Assembly (NCBI GenBank): GCA_942492965.1
Contig: OW818656.1
Coordinates: 1,674,001-1,738,000, forward strand
Length of the DNA: 64,000 bases
DNA from: Sphingosinicella sp942492965
Lineage (GTDB): Bacteria; Pseudomonadota; Alphaproteobacteria; Sphingomonadales; Sphingomonadaceae
Reading direction: 5' to 3'
Numbering within the stretch: the stretch's first letter is position 1; the number at the start of each line of letters is the position of its first letter. The notes beneath the pieces were generated by a model, which was given only the letters and a program-made list of their open reading frames with translations, was not told where the DNA came from and did no database searches. The translations under genes were made by a program, and so were the position numbers. Of the stretch, positions 53,334-62,703 are shown piece after piece.

Positions 53334-55010
53334 ATGAGCCGCATCCTGCTGCTTGGGGGCTATGGCGGTTTCGGCGGCCGCATTGCGCTTCGCCTGGCGG
53401 CTGCCGGCCACGACGTTCTCGTCGCGGGCCGATCCATCGCAAGGGCCGGTGCTTTCTGCGCGCAATCCCCACGCCTTGTTCCGCTGGCCGTTGATCGGCG
53501 CGAGATTGCCCGCGCGCTCGAAGACCATCGCCCCGCCATCGTCGTTGACGCCTCCGGCCCCTTTCAGGCGATGGCCCATGACATTCCCGCCGCCTGCATC
53601 GCTGCGCGCGTTCACTATGTCGATATCGCCGATGCGCGGGATTTCGTGTGCGGCATCGGTGCGCTTAACGCGGCGGCCGAGGCGGCCGGTGTCGTCGTTC
53701 TGTCGGGAGCCTCCAGCGTGCCTGCCCTGTCGGGCGCGGCGGTGCGACACCTCGCATTCGGTATGGAACGGGTCCGTGCCGTTGAGATGGCAATCAGCGC
53801 CTCCAACAAGGCGACGGCGGGTCCGTCGGTCGCGGCAGCCATTCTTGGGCAGGTCGGTCAACCCATCCGGCTCTGGCGCGGCCAGCGCTGGACGAAGGCA
53901 TTCGGGTGGCAAGAGCCCCGTTCGCAATCCTTCGATTGCGCTGGCACCGCACCGATCCGGGACCGGCTGGTTGGTCTCGTCGACGTGCCTGATCTGGCCC
54001 TGCTGCCCAAACGCCTGCCCGGCCATCCCGCTGTCAGCTTCCGCGCCGGAACCGAGCTTGGATTTCAGAACCTTGCGCTCTGGCTTGCCAGCTGGTTTGT
54101 CCGGTGGCGCGTGCTGCGCACGCTTGCGCCCTTTGCGCGCTGGCTCCGCCCTCTCCAATCCTTGACCCGGAAGCTGGGCAGCGACCGATCCGCAATGATC
54201 GTGCGCCTCTTTGGCGACAAAGGTGGATGCAGGGTGGAACGGCGATGGACGCTGATCGCCGATCGGGGCGACGGCCCGGAAATCCCCACGCTCGCCGTGG
54301 CGCCGGTTGTGGCGCGCATCCTTGCCGGCGTGGAGCCGGCGGGGGCCCGGGACGCTGGCGAGACGCTTACGCTGGGCGACTTCGCCGTACCGTTCGGCGA
54401 GCTCGCAATCCATCATCAAACCGAAGAGCTTCCCGTGCCGCCGCCGCTGTACGCGCAGGTGATGGGGCCGCATTTCGCGGCGCTTCCCGATGCCGTCAGG
54501 GCCATGCACGATGTCCTGCGGGATGGCGGCGCCAGCGGTGAGGCAGAGGTTGCCGGGGCGTCAAACCCAATCGCGACGCTCGTTGCACGTGTTGTGGGCT
54601 TTCCGAAGCCTGGGCATCACCGCCTCCATGTGCATTTTGAGGAAACCGGCGGCCGCGAGACATGGACACGCGATTTCAGTGGCCAGCGTTTTCGCAGTCA
54701 TCTCAGGCGCCACGGCCCGTGGCTCGTGGAACGATTCGGGCCGCTGCGCTTCGCGTTCGCACTGCCGGGAACTGATGAAGGGCTCGTGATGGTCATGCAG
54801 CGGTGGTGGATCGGTCCGCTGCCGCTCCCCAAATGGCTGGCACCGCGATCAGCGGCCCGCGAGTGGACGGAAAATGGCCGCTTTCATTTCGATGTTCCGA
54901 TCGACCATCCCCTTCTCGGCCGCCTCGTCCACTATCGCGGGTGGCTCCATGCGCCCATGGATGAAGCGCCGGGCAAGCTGCATCCTACTCAACCATCGCG
55001 CCCAGACTGA
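53334..55010 (+). CDS. saccharopine-dehydrogenase-like/DUF4166 fusion protein
   Basis: 558 residues. The N-terminal about 350 residues have a Rossmann fold of the saccharopine dehydrogenase/SDR-like type: ILLLGGYGGFGGRIALRLAAAGHDVLVAGRS, VVDASGPFQAMAHDIPAACI and HYVDIADARDF. The C-terminal about 185 residues (from LPVPPPLYAQVMGPHFAALPDAVRAMHD to DVPIDHPLLGRLVHYRGWL) match DUF4166. The catalytic role is unknown; this fusion is found in other Proteobacteria. Confidence 0.82.
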   Translation: MSRILLLGGYGGFGGRIALRLAAAGHDVLVAGRSIARAGAFCAQSPRLVPLAVDRREIARALEDHRPAIVVDASGPFQAMAHDIPAACIAARVHYVDIADARDFVCGIGALNAAAEAAGVVVLSGASSVPALSGAAVRHLAFGMERVRAVEMAISASNKATAGPSVAAAILGQVGQPIRLWRGQRWTKAFGWQEPRSQSFDCAGTAPIRDRLVGLVDVPDLALLPKRLPGHPAVSFRAGTELGFQNLALWLASWFVRWRVLRTLAPFARWLRPLQSLTRKLGSDRSAMIVRLFGDKGGCRVERRWTLIADRGDGPEIPTLAVAPVVARILAGVEPAGARDAGETLTLGDFAVPFGELAIHHQTEELPVPPPLYAQVMGPHFAALPDAVRAMHDVLRDGGASGEAEVAGASNPIATLVARVVGFPKPGHHRLHVHFEETGGRETWTRDFSGQRFRSHLRRHGPWLVERFGPLRFAFALPGTDEGLVMVMQRWWIGPLPLPKWLAPRSAAREWTENGRFHFDVPIDHPLLGRLVHYRGWLHAPMDEAPGKLHPTQPSRPD

Positions 55011-55213
55011 TATAATCGAGCTTGCCGGTGACGCCATGCCGATGCCGTGGAAGGGCGCATTATCGGGCATCGTCCCAAGCGTTCACTTCGCGATGCGCTC
55101 AACGCGCACCTGCACTGAATCTGCACAGCCACTCGGCAGAATAATCACCGGTTCTCCCGCGCTGTCTCGACATAGTTGCTGCAAGACGCACTCCCGTGAA
55201 CAGGGAGAGCCGA
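55011..55213. other. spacer between DUF4166 and DUF4173 genes
   Basis: 203 bases without a credible gene. I looked for the TTCAC-type repeats used by CreB and did not find a clean pair. It may hold the promoter of the DUF4173/two-component operon. Confidence 0.4.
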
Positions 55214-56770
55214 ATGTCTGGGACCCGCGCTGGTAATCATAGCTTCTGGATCAAATTCGGCGCGGCCCTGATCCTCGTCGCACTCGGCGATGCGCTTTTT
55301 TATCAAATGGACCGGGGAGGAAGCACGATCGGCGTGTTTGCGGGCGCGTGGCTGGTCGCCGCATTGGCGGCCAACCGGGCCATGCAGCACGACAAGCGGG
55401 CGCTTGTTTGCCTCGGTGCTGCCGGGATATTCGCCGCCGCGCTGGCCATCGACCCGAGCCTCCTCGCGTGGCTGCTGTTCTGGACCGCGCTCAGCATGGC
55501 CGCGCTGCTTCCGGGAACCGCCGCCTTCGATGACGGATGGCGCTGGCTGCAACGCCTGGTGGTGCATGGATGCGGCAGCCTTGTGGGCCCGGCGATCGAC
55601 AGCTTCAAGCTCCGCCGCCTGCAAAGCTTTCCGTCCTGGCAACATGGTATGCGCAGCCTGTTGCCCATACTTGTGCTGCCGCTCATCGGCAGCGCTGTCA
55701 TCCTTACCCTGTTCTCGGCTGCAAACCCTGTGATCGGGGATATGCTGAGCAGACTTTCGCTTCCCGCACTTTCGGCATCGCAGGTTGTCCGGGCGATCTT
55801 CTGGGCGATGCTGTTCACTGTGGTTTGGGGTGCGTTTCGGCCCCGGCGAACCAACAGGCTGCTCGCAACGTTCGACGGCACGGGCGACCTTGACCTGCCC
55901 AGCGTCAACGTCCGCTCGATCCTGCTCTCGCTCGCGCTCTTCAACCTGCTGTTCCTGCTCCAGAATGCCTTGGACATCGCCTATCTTTGGGGTGGCATTC
56001 CCCTCCCGGACGGAATGACGCTGGCCGAATATGCTCATAGAGGCGCCTATCCGCTGATCGCAACGGCGCTGCTCGCCGGCGGTTTTGTCATCGTGACGCT
56101 GCGCCCCGGATCGCGGACTGCCTCGCACCCGCACATTCGCACACTGCTTGTGCTCTGGATCGCACAGAACATCTTTCTGGTCGCGTCCACGATGCTGCGC
56201 ACGCTCGATTATGTGGAAGCCTATGCGCTGACCCGTTTGCGCATTGCCGCGCTTGCCTGGATGGCGATCGTGGCGGTCGGTCTCGCGCTCATTTGCTGGC
56301 GAATGCTGCGCAGCAAAAGCACGTCCTGGCTGATCAACAGCAATGCGACAGTTGCGGCCTGTGTCCTCGCCGCCTTCTGCTTCGTCGACACAGGGGCAAT
56401 GGCCGCCGCCTGGAACGTGCATCATGCGCGGGAGGTCGGCGGCAAAGGTGCCGCACTTGATCTCTGCTATTTGAACAGTCTCGGTGGCTCCGCGCTGCTT
56501 TCGCTGGTGCACCTCGAACAGCAGCGCCTCGCACCGCGTTTTGCAGCCCGCGTGCAACGCGTGCGCCACGACGTGCTGGGGGATGTGTCCAGGGAGCAGC
56601 AGAACGGTTCCTGGACGGTCCGCAACGCCCTGCGGCTGCATGAAGCAAAGCGGCGGCTCGGTAACCCCGCGCGACTCGCCGGCAATAACTGGGACTGCGC
56701 CGGCCGGCTCATCCGCCCCGTGTCTTCTCCCGCACCACCAGCGCCGTTGACAGCGCCGGCTGCGCGATGA
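55214..56770 (+). CDS. DUF4173/DUF4153-family polytopic membrane protein
   Basis: 518 residues from ATG 55214, preceded by GGGAGAG. About eleven to twelve helices; family features are GVFAGAWLVAALAANRA near the start, FNLLFLLQNALDIAYLWGGIPLPDGMTLAEYAHRGAYPLI in the centre (the AEYAHRGAYPL block is the DUF4173 signature) and the LDYVEAYALTRLRIAALAWM helix. Function unknown. The response regulator starts 10 bases after its stop, so it likely belongs to that operon. Confidence 0.83.
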   Translation: MSGTRAGNHSFWIKFGAALILVALGDALFYQMDRGGSTIGVFAGAWLVAALAANRAMQHDKRALVCLGAAGIFAAALAIDPSLLAWLLFWTALSMAALLPGTAAFDDGWRWLQRLVVHGCGSLVGPAIDSFKLRRLQSFPSWQHGMRSLLPILVLPLIGSAVILTLFSAANPVIGDMLSRLSLPALSASQVVRAIFWAMLFTVVWGAFRPRRTNRLLATFDGTGDLDLPSVNVRSILLSLALFNLLFLLQNALDIAYLWGGIPLPDGMTLAEYAHRGAYPLIATALLAGGFVIVTLRPGSRTASHPHIRTLLVLWIAQNIFLVASTMLRTLDYVEAYALTRLRIAALAWMAIVAVGLALICWRMLRSKSTSWLINSNATVAACVLAAFCFVDTGAMAAAWNVHHAREVGGKGAALDLCYLNSLGGSALLSLVHLEQQRLAPRFAARVQRVRHDVLGDVSREQQNGSWTVRNALRLHEAKRRLGNPARLAGNNWDCAGRLIRPVSSPAPPAPLTAPAAR

Positions 56771-56780
56771 TCATGCAGAC

Positions 56781-57482
56781 ATGCCGCGCAAAATCCTGAT
56801 CGTCGATGACGACGCCCATATCCGCCAGTTGCTGGCGTTCGCACTTGAGAAAGCCGGGCTTCAGACGGCGGAAGCTGCGGACGGAGAAGCCGGATTGGAG
56901 GCGGCCGCGGCCGGCAAACCCGACCTCGTGATCCTCGATATCAACATGCCGAAGATGGACGGGCTCGAGGTGTGCCGCCGCCTGCGGCGCCTGGGCGACA
57001 CCCCGATTCTCTTCCTCTCGTCCCGCGACGAGGAGATCGACCGGGTCGTCGGAATCGAACTCGGCGCCGACGACTATGTCGTGAAGCCTTTCAGCCCGCG
57101 TGAGGTTGTCGCGCGGGTTCTGGCGATCTTGCGACGGACCGGCTCGAAGACGGAAACCCCGGAACAGAGCCGCAGGCGCCATGGCGGATTGTCGCTCGAC
57201 CTCGACGGCTGGCAGGCATGCTGGCAGGATCGGGATGTGGCTCTGACCGTCACCGAGTTCAGCATATTACGGACGCTCGCATCGGCTCCGGGGCGCATCT
57301 TCAGCCGGGACGCCATCATCGACCATTTGCATGGGCCGGGATTTGCCATCACCGACCGTACGATCGACAGCCACGTCCGCAACCTTCGCCAGAAGTTCGA
57401 GGCAGCCGGCTGCCTTGATCTGATCGAGACGCGTCCGGGCATCGGTTATCGCCTCGGGAGCTGCGACGGCCCGGCGGTATGA
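56781..57482 (+). CDS. OmpR-family response regulator, CreB-like
   Basis: 233 residues. Receiver (1-120): KILIVDDDAHIRQ with acidic pair, phosphorylated Asp in LVILDINMPKMDG, and SSRDEEIDRVVGIELGADDYVVKPFSPREVVARV, which closely resembles CreB. Winged-helix output (about 140-230) with ALTVTEFSILRTLASAPGRIFSRDAI and TIDSHVRNLRQKFEAAG. The stop overlaps the kinase ATG. Signal unknown; CreBC responds to growth conditions and cell-wall inhibition in other bacteria. Confidence 0.92.
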   Translation: MPRKILIVDDDAHIRQLLAFALEKAGLQTAEAADGEAGLEAAAAGKPDLVILDINMPKMDGLEVCRRLRRLGDTPILFLSSRDEEIDRVVGIELGADDYVVKPFSPREVVARVLAILRRTGSKTETPEQSRRRHGGLSLDLDGWQACWQDRDVALTVTEFSILRTLASAPGRIFSRDAIIDHLHGPGFAITDRTIDSHVRNLRQKFEAAGCLDLIETRPGIGYRLGSCDGPAV

Positions 57483-59050
57483 TCGGCCGCGCGAAGGCTT
57501 TGGTGAAGCGGCATTGGCCGGCACTCCGGCTCCGCACGCTTATCTTCGCAATCCTCCTGTTTGTGGCGGCCCTGCCCGGCTTCGGCGCGCTGTTTCTGCG
57601 CGTTTACGAGAACACGCTCGTCAGGCAGACCGAAGCGGAACTCGTCGCGCAGGCCGTCGCACTTGCTGCAACGGCGGAAAGCCTTTGGCCCCGCGCGAGC
57701 ACGTCAGCGGACTCGCGGCAGGGCGTGCCCGAACTGCGGACCATGCGTACGGCGATCGATCTGCGCACGTCAGAGGTTCTGCCGGAACGACCACGCGCAG
57801 TACACGCGCAAACGCCCGTAAGTCCTGAGGCTGCACAGGCAGCGAAAATATTGGCCCCGATTCTGGAGGCAACCGAGCGAAAGACACTTGCGTCGATCCA
57901 GCTGATCGACCGGCATGGAAGGATCATCGACGGCTACGAAACGGGTGGTCGCTATGCGGGCGTGCCGGAAGTCGAGGCTGCCCTGCGCGGGGAACAGCGG
58001 ACGGTGTTTCGCCGCAATGGCGGCTATCAGCCGCGCTATTCGTTTGAATGGTTGAGCCGGGCCTCCGCGCTGCGGCTGCACCATGCCCACCCCATCCTCG
58101 TGAATGGTCAGGTCGAAGGCGTGCTGCTGCTCTCGCGTTCGCCGCGTGCGCTCTTCCGAGGCCTCTACGAGGACCGGGGCAAGATTCTCGTCGGTGTGGC
58201 GGTGATCTTCCTCTTGCTGGTCCTGTTGTCGGGTGTTCTCGCCCGGGCGATCGTTCGCCCCGTCGAGGCGCTCAGCCGCGCCACCCGTGACGTCGCCGAA
58301 GGGCGCGGCAGCGTCCCCCCGGAACCGGAGCTTTCGGTCGTGGAAATCCGGCAGTTGTATGCGGATTTCCGAACGATGGCCGAAGGCCTCAAACGCCGAT
58401 CGAACTACATCCGGGACTTCGCCGGTTCGGTCAGCCATGAGTTCAAGACGCCGCTGGCGGGCATCCGCGGCGCGATCGAACTGATCGAGGACCACGGGGA
58501 CGCGATGAGCCCAAAGGACCGTCACACGTTCCTCGCCAACATGTCGGCGGACGCCGATCGTCTCTCCGTTCTGGTCGGCAAGCTGATGGAACTCGCGAAG
58601 GCCGACATGCGCGTTCCGGACTCCGCCTCGCGTACGAACCTGGCGCCTGCGCTTGGCCGTGTTGCCGACAGCTTCCGGAGCCCCGCATTCAGCATAGAGG
58701 TTGTCTCCTTGAGGGATTTTCCGAGTGCCCGCATTGAAGGCGCGGCGTTCGAGGCAATCGCGACGGCGCTCATCGAGAACAGCCAGCAAGCGGGCGCAAC
58801 TTCGATGCGGCTCGTAGTGATGCAAGATGCGGATACCATTCGCGTCGAGGTCACGGACAACGGCCCCGGAATAGCAAAAGGCGACCGCGACCGGGTCTTC
58901 TCGCCCTTTTTCACGAGCAAACGCGATCAGGGAGGCAGCGGCTTGGGGCTGTCGATCGCACGCGCGTTGGCGTTGGCGAACGATGCGGACCTGCGCCTGG
59001 AGCCGTCCGAAGTCGGCGCTACGTTTAGACTGGCCATGCGGCTGGCTTGA
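57479..59050 (+). CDS. sensor histidine kinase, CreC-like
   Basis: 523 residues, partner of the upstream regulator (ATGA overlap). Domains: transmembrane helix (about 20-42), periplasmic sensor (about 43-235), second helix (about 236-258, ILVGVAVIFLLLVLLSGVLA), HAMP (about 258-310), HisKA with phosphorylated His in FAGSVSHEFKTPLAGIRGAIEL, and HATPase with N-box ATALIENSQQAG, DNGPGIAKGDRDRVF and GGSGLGLSIARALA. No RR domain fused. Stimulus unknown. Confidence 0.93.
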   Translation: MIGRAKALVKRHWPALRLRTLIFAILLFVAALPGFGALFLRVYENTLVRQTEAELVAQAVALAATAESLWPRASTSADSRQGVPELRTMRTAIDLRTSEVLPERPRAVHAQTPVSPEAAQAAKILAPILEATERKTLASIQLIDRHGRIIDGYETGGRYAGVPEVEAALRGEQRTVFRRNGGYQPRYSFEWLSRASALRLHHAHPILVNGQVEGVLLLSRSPRALFRGLYEDRGKILVGVAVIFLLLVLLSGVLARAIVRPVEALSRATRDVAEGRGSVPPEPELSVVEIRQLYADFRTMAEGLKRRSNYIRDFAGSVSHEFKTPLAGIRGAIELIEDHGDAMSPKDRHTFLANMSADADRLSVLVGKLMELAKADMRVPDSASRTNLAPALGRVADSFRSPAFSIEVVSLRDFPSARIEGAAFEAIATALIENSQQAGATSMRLVVMQDADTIRVEVTDNGPGIAKGDRDRVFSPFFTSKRDQGGSGLGLSIARALALANDADLRLEPSEVGATFRLAMRLA

Positions 59051-59517
59051 AACGCGGGGACGGAATCAAAAAGACCAAAATATGGCTTAGTTTTCAATTA
59101 TTTAAGTATACACCGCCAGCGTTCTGTACCGACAAATGTACCGTCAGATGCTTCGCATTCGATGGGATTCCCAAAGCATGTACTTTTTTGCGCCCTTTGC
59201 TTTGAGCTCCGGGGCGCTTTGTTCGCGTTACGTGCCTCCAGCGTAAAACTCGGGGCTTCAGACTGAGCGGTCGTAGTGTTGGGGCAGTAGTCGCCCCGAT
59301 GACGGTCGTTTACAGCCCTCGGTTAGCTTCCCAAAAGCGCCGCTCGTTCAGCATGGGCTGTGACTGGTTAAGGGATGCCTCGCTTTTTTGGACTAATGAT
59401 CGGCCTTTAGTGCGAACTCAAATCATGAGAATATAGTGAGGAATTGCACTGCGCCTGGCACCTCAATGTAAAAGGGAGCGATCATTTCATTCGCCAAATC
59501 CGAAACAGCATCAATCA
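59051..59517. other. AT-rich gene-free boundary region
   Basis: 467 bases without a credible protein gene, with lower GC than its left side. It includes TTTTCAATTATTTAAG, a direct repeat TGTACCGAC/TGTACCGTC (59126-59147, two-base gap), and short T runs. No promoter or RNA gene is assigned. It marks the switch from host-like genes to the lower-GC module on the right. Confidence 0.55.
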
Positions 59518-60219
59518 TCACGCCTCGTTCTCAATGAGGTTATGCAGTCGATCCACGAAATAGCTGTTCACGGCCTCAATGGCTTCGCTGACCGGAAAAC
59601 CAAAATGGCTGTCGAGATCATCACCCGAAAGCGCCAAAGGTCGTGGCAGTGACAACAGGCCATAATAAAATACGATATGCGCGTGACTGCGCGTTGGGGA
59701 TAATCCTAGAGTGCGGCCATAACCCGTTAGGAGCATATGCGTCCTCACGAGATCTTCTTGGATGATGCGCCGCTTCCCGCCGTCGTAGGCACCATTCCCC
59801 CGTTTCACATTATAGCACGTCAGCGCGCCGCCCTCTTCGTCGAAAACGAGGATGTCAACGCGAGTGGAGCGTTCTCGATCGCCATATTGAAGCTCAGTCC
59901 GGAGCAACGGGTCCAAACGATCTGAAACACGGGTATGTCGCAAGGAATCGTGGGACAGTTTAAAGTCATCTTCCGTCCACACTCGAAAACGGGCACAGTC
60001 CTTAAGGCGCTCCAAGAGCGCCTTGTCCAGGATGTGCCCATGGCGTTTGTAGGCTGAACTTATGATTGAAGTGGCTCTCGAATATTTTCTGCCGGCGATA
60101 GGATCCTCTCGAAAGTTCGCGCCTCCAAGTTTTTCGATCGTCTCGTCCACAAGAGGACGCATTCGATCCAAATAATCATCTAGCTCCGGGGGGACCGGTT
60201 TGTAGGCAGCCTGAGACAC
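59518..60219 (-). CDS. uncharacterised protein with degenerate PD-(D/E)XK-like signature
   Basis: 233 residues, ATG at 60219 and stop at 59518. Not recognised as a named family. Centre: STRVDILVFDEEGGALTCYNVKRGNG (split view: VDILVFDEEGG then CYNVKRG), that is, Asp122 on one strand and Asn137-Val-Lys139 on the next, matching the D...(E/Q)xK core of restriction-type nucleases, except that Asn replaces Glu/Gln. N-terminal helical region (PELDDYLDRMRPLVDETIEKLG) first. It is divergent from the ATPase gene. Nuclease activity is inference. Confidence 0.65.
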   Translation of the reverse strand: MSQAAYKPVPPELDDYLDRMRPLVDETIEKLGGANFREDPIAGRKYSRATSIISSAYKRHGHILDKALLERLKDCARFRVWTEDDFKLSHDSLRHTRVSDRLDPLLRTELQYGDRERSTRVDILVFDEEGGALTCYNVKRGNGAYDGGKRRIIQEDLVRTHMLLTGYGRTLGLSPTRSHAHIVFYYGLLSLPRPLALSGDDLDSHFGFPVSEAIEAVNSYFVDRLHNLIENEA

Positions 60220-60244
60220 TTAGCTTCCCTTCTTCAGCACAATC

Positions 60245-60305
60245 TAGTAATATTCCCAGAATTTCGCCAACATAGTAATAGTAATTAAACGTTTCATTGT
60301 GGGAA
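60245..60305. promoter_or_regulatory. divergent promoter region with TAGTAAT repeats
   Basis: Between the two divergent genes. TAGTAAT occurs three times (60245, 60273 and 60279), and TTCCCA (60253-60258) is mirrored by TGGGAA (60300-60305). AT-rich. It may be a binding site that controls both transcripts; no factor is known. Confidence 0.4.
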
Positions 60306-60312
60306 TTTGACC

Positions 60313-62703
60313 ATGCATAGCGTTCAAGAAAAAGAAGATCCGGCCACGCAGGAATTCGACCTTCAACCGGATCCTCGCGTACTACCTATGCTTGGTGAGA
60401 TCAACATCGACCAGTGGCGTTGCGTTGCGGAACTGATTGATAACGCGGTTGACGGCTTCTTGAAGGAAAGTCGTGCTGGCGGCGTCATCACCGGTTCTCG
60501 CGTGGAAGTCATTTTGCCGACCGCAGACAAGGATGGCTCCACGGTGCGTGTCATCGACAATGGGACAGGCATGGCGCCTGAAGTTTTAGAGCGCGCCGTC
60601 AGGGCCGGATGGTCCGGAAATAATCCGATCGATAGCCTCGGCCTCTTTGGCATGGGGTTCAACATCGCCACGGCCCGACTGGGTTCGGTGACCGAGGTTT
60701 GGACGACGCGAAAAGGTGAAAAAGAGTGGCACGGCTTGTCGATCGATTTCGACGCGCTCCGCCGCCAACGTCATTTCCGTACACCGCACATGAAGCGTCC
60801 CAAAGCTGATCCAGACCAGCACGGCACCGAGATCACGATCAAGCAGCTCAAGCCCGAGCAGCGCAAGTGGCTCGCAAAAGCATCGAACCAGCAGGTTGTC
60901 AGAAGGCGTTTGGCTCAGTCCTATTCCGCCATGCTGAGGCCGAACGGCGTTCCCATTACCTTCGAGTTGCAATTGAACCATAAGCGCGTGGAAGCACGCC
61001 GCCACTGCCTCTGGAACGATGACCGCTCCGGTCCGATAGCTGGCGGCGAGACTGTTCCAGCCGTGATCCATATTGATCACGCTCTGGCTGACCGTCTTTA
61101 CTGCACGAATTGCATGAGCTGGCTCGTGGAGGCTAACGAAGGTGAGCCTTGCCCGCTTTGCGCGAACGATGGTTCGGTATTGAAACGCACTCGCCGCGTG
61201 CGTGGCTGGCTTGGCGTTCAGCGCTTCCTTGATACTTCAGAGTTTGGTGTCGATTTCATCCGTAATGGACGTAAAATCGAGATCTCTAACAAGGACTTGT
61301 TTTCCTGGCACAACGGAGACAGCGAGGATCTCGAATATCCTATCGACGACCCGCGCAACCGCGGCCGCCTCGTTGGTGAGATTCACATCGATCACTGCCG
61401 TGTCAGCTACGCCAAGGATCGCTTCGATCGTACCGATCCGACATGGGATGAAATGGTTCAGCTGGTTCGCGGCGAAGGACCTTTACGGCCGGAAAAAGCA
61501 AAGGAACTCGGCTATCCAACGAATGACTCGCCCTTGTTCCGCCTTTTCAAGGCGTTCCGCCGAACCAGCCCACATTCCAAAACCGCCGGGGCATATGCAC
61601 GCATCCTCATCGTGAAGGACAATGCGCGGGCCATCGAGATGGCCGCCAACTTCCATGATGGCAATCCAGAGTATTTGGATGATACCAAGTGGTGGGAACT
61701 CGTGGAAGCGGCTGATCGCGAACTGCTATTTGGTCAAGGTGGTGGAGAGGCGCCCGTCGGTGGTGCTGGAACGGGCGCGGAGCTACCTGCTGGCTTGCTG
61801 GATGACCCCAATCCCACCTCGCCAACACCCCCCACTTCCACGATGGCGGAACCGACCACGCCGCCGAAGCCGCCCGTCCCACTTCGCCGCGAAGTGGCGA
61901 CGCTTTCACGTCGTTATCATCACGCTCCGTCCAGCTTGAAATGGAACGTGGTCGCCTACGAAGTCGCCGCAAATGATCCCGAGCTACCGGACGGTAGTCC
62001 CTGGGCGATCATTCTCGGCGATGTGCCAACCAAAACGTACCACTATCTGTTCAACCCCGCGCATTCGGTGTTTCAATCGATCACAATGACGCCGCGTGAC
62101 GCTCTGCTTGCGCACCTCGCGTACATGACGGCCGACCAAACGCGAACATCTAGTCAGCAGCCCGATATCGCGATGATCCTGACGGACTATCGCGCGGAAT
62201 ATGGCGATGAGAACACGCTCGACTTCAAGTCCTTGCCAAGCGACGCGTCCTCTGTCCTGATCGATATCGCGCGCAGCTTGGCGGCCGCCTGCCCTGAAGA
62301 TGAGCGATCGTCCCTATTCAATGGCTTGCCAGTTCCAGAGCAAACAGCAGTCATGCGCGCCCTGGCTGGGAAGAAAATCAAACCGGCCGAGGCAACAGCC
62401 GATGGCAGTTTCCTTCAATCCGCGCCATTCGAGATCATTAAGGCGTTGGTGGAAAAGCGTCCAGAGCTGTGCTTCGATGGCAAGGTTTGGGACGCCGCTT
62501 ATGGCGAGCTCGACTACGGGAATGCCGAAATAACCGACGAAGCGCGTGACAGTGTGTTATCACGTTATCTGGGCCTGATCAGCGATGCCATATGGCTTTC
62601 AAAGCAGGATAGCAGCGATCTGGCCACCAGCCCTCGCGACGAAATCATCCGAGCGGTCATGTCACTTGAATTGCTGAAGCCGGACGTCGAGCTTGCTCAA
62701 TGA
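60313..62703 (+). CDS. GHKL/MORC-like ATPase with zinc ribbon
   Basis: 796 residues from ATG 60313. Bergerat ATP-binding fold: N-box ELIDNAVDGF (40-49), IDNGTGMAPE (81-90), GLFGMGFNIA (110-119) and GTEITI (171-176). Then an S5-like part, a four-cysteine zinc ribbon (Cys264, 267, 280, 283 in YCTNCMSW and EPCPLC), and FIRNGRKIEIS, seen in MORC/Hsp90-type ATPases. After about residue 495 a proline-rich linker leads to a C-terminal region of about 270 residues that I do not recognise. Its stop overlaps the helicase gene (ATGA). Prokaryotic MORC-like ATPases occur in restriction-like conflict systems. Confidence 0.82.
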   Translation: MHSVQEKEDPATQEFDLQPDPRVLPMLGEINIDQWRCVAELIDNAVDGFLKESRAGGVITGSRVEVILPTADKDGSTVRVIDNGTGMAPEVLERAVRAGWSGNNPIDSLGLFGMGFNIATARLGSVTEVWTTRKGEKEWHGLSIDFDALRRQRHFRTPHMKRPKADPDQHGTEITIKQLKPEQRKWLAKASNQQVVRRRLAQSYSAMLRPNGVPITFELQLNHKRVEARRHCLWNDDRSGPIAGGETVPAVIHIDHALADRLYCTNCMSWLVEANEGEPCPLCANDGSVLKRTRRVRGWLGVQRFLDTSEFGVDFIRNGRKIEISNKDLFSWHNGDSEDLEYPIDDPRNRGRLVGEIHIDHCRVSYAKDRFDRTDPTWDEMVQLVRGEGPLRPEKAKELGYPTNDSPLFRLFKAFRRTSPHSKTAGAYARILIVKDNARAIEMAANFHDGNPEYLDDTKWWELVEAADRELLFGQGGGEAPVGGAGTGAELPAGLLDDPNPTSPTPPTSTMAEPTTPPKPPVPLRREVATLSRRYHHAPSSLKWNVVAYEVAANDPELPDGSPWAIILGDVPTKTYHYLFNPAHSVFQSITMTPRDALLAHLAYMTADQTRTSSQQPDIAMILTDYRAEYGDENTLDFKSLPSDASSVLIDIARSLAAACPEDERSSLFNGLPVPEQTAVMRALAGKKIKPAEATADGSFLQSAPFEIIKALVEKRPELCFDGKVWDAAYGELDYGNAEITDEARDSVLSRYLGLISDAIWLSKQDSSDLATSPRDEIIRAVMSLELLKPDVELAQ

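Noticed and set aside
55011..55213. CreB-type direct repeat (TTCAC-N6-TTCAC) before the DUF4173 gene
   Set aside because: Only single TTCAC-like words occur; no correctly spaced pair.
53172..56641. Long antisense frames opposite the FAD/DUF4166/DUF4173 genes
   Set aside because: Shadow frames of real genes; no recognised domain and no ribosome sites.
59051..59517. Remnant integrase or transposase gene
   Set aside because: Both strands were read in this stretch; no frame shows a recombinase motif (RxxR/Y or DDE).
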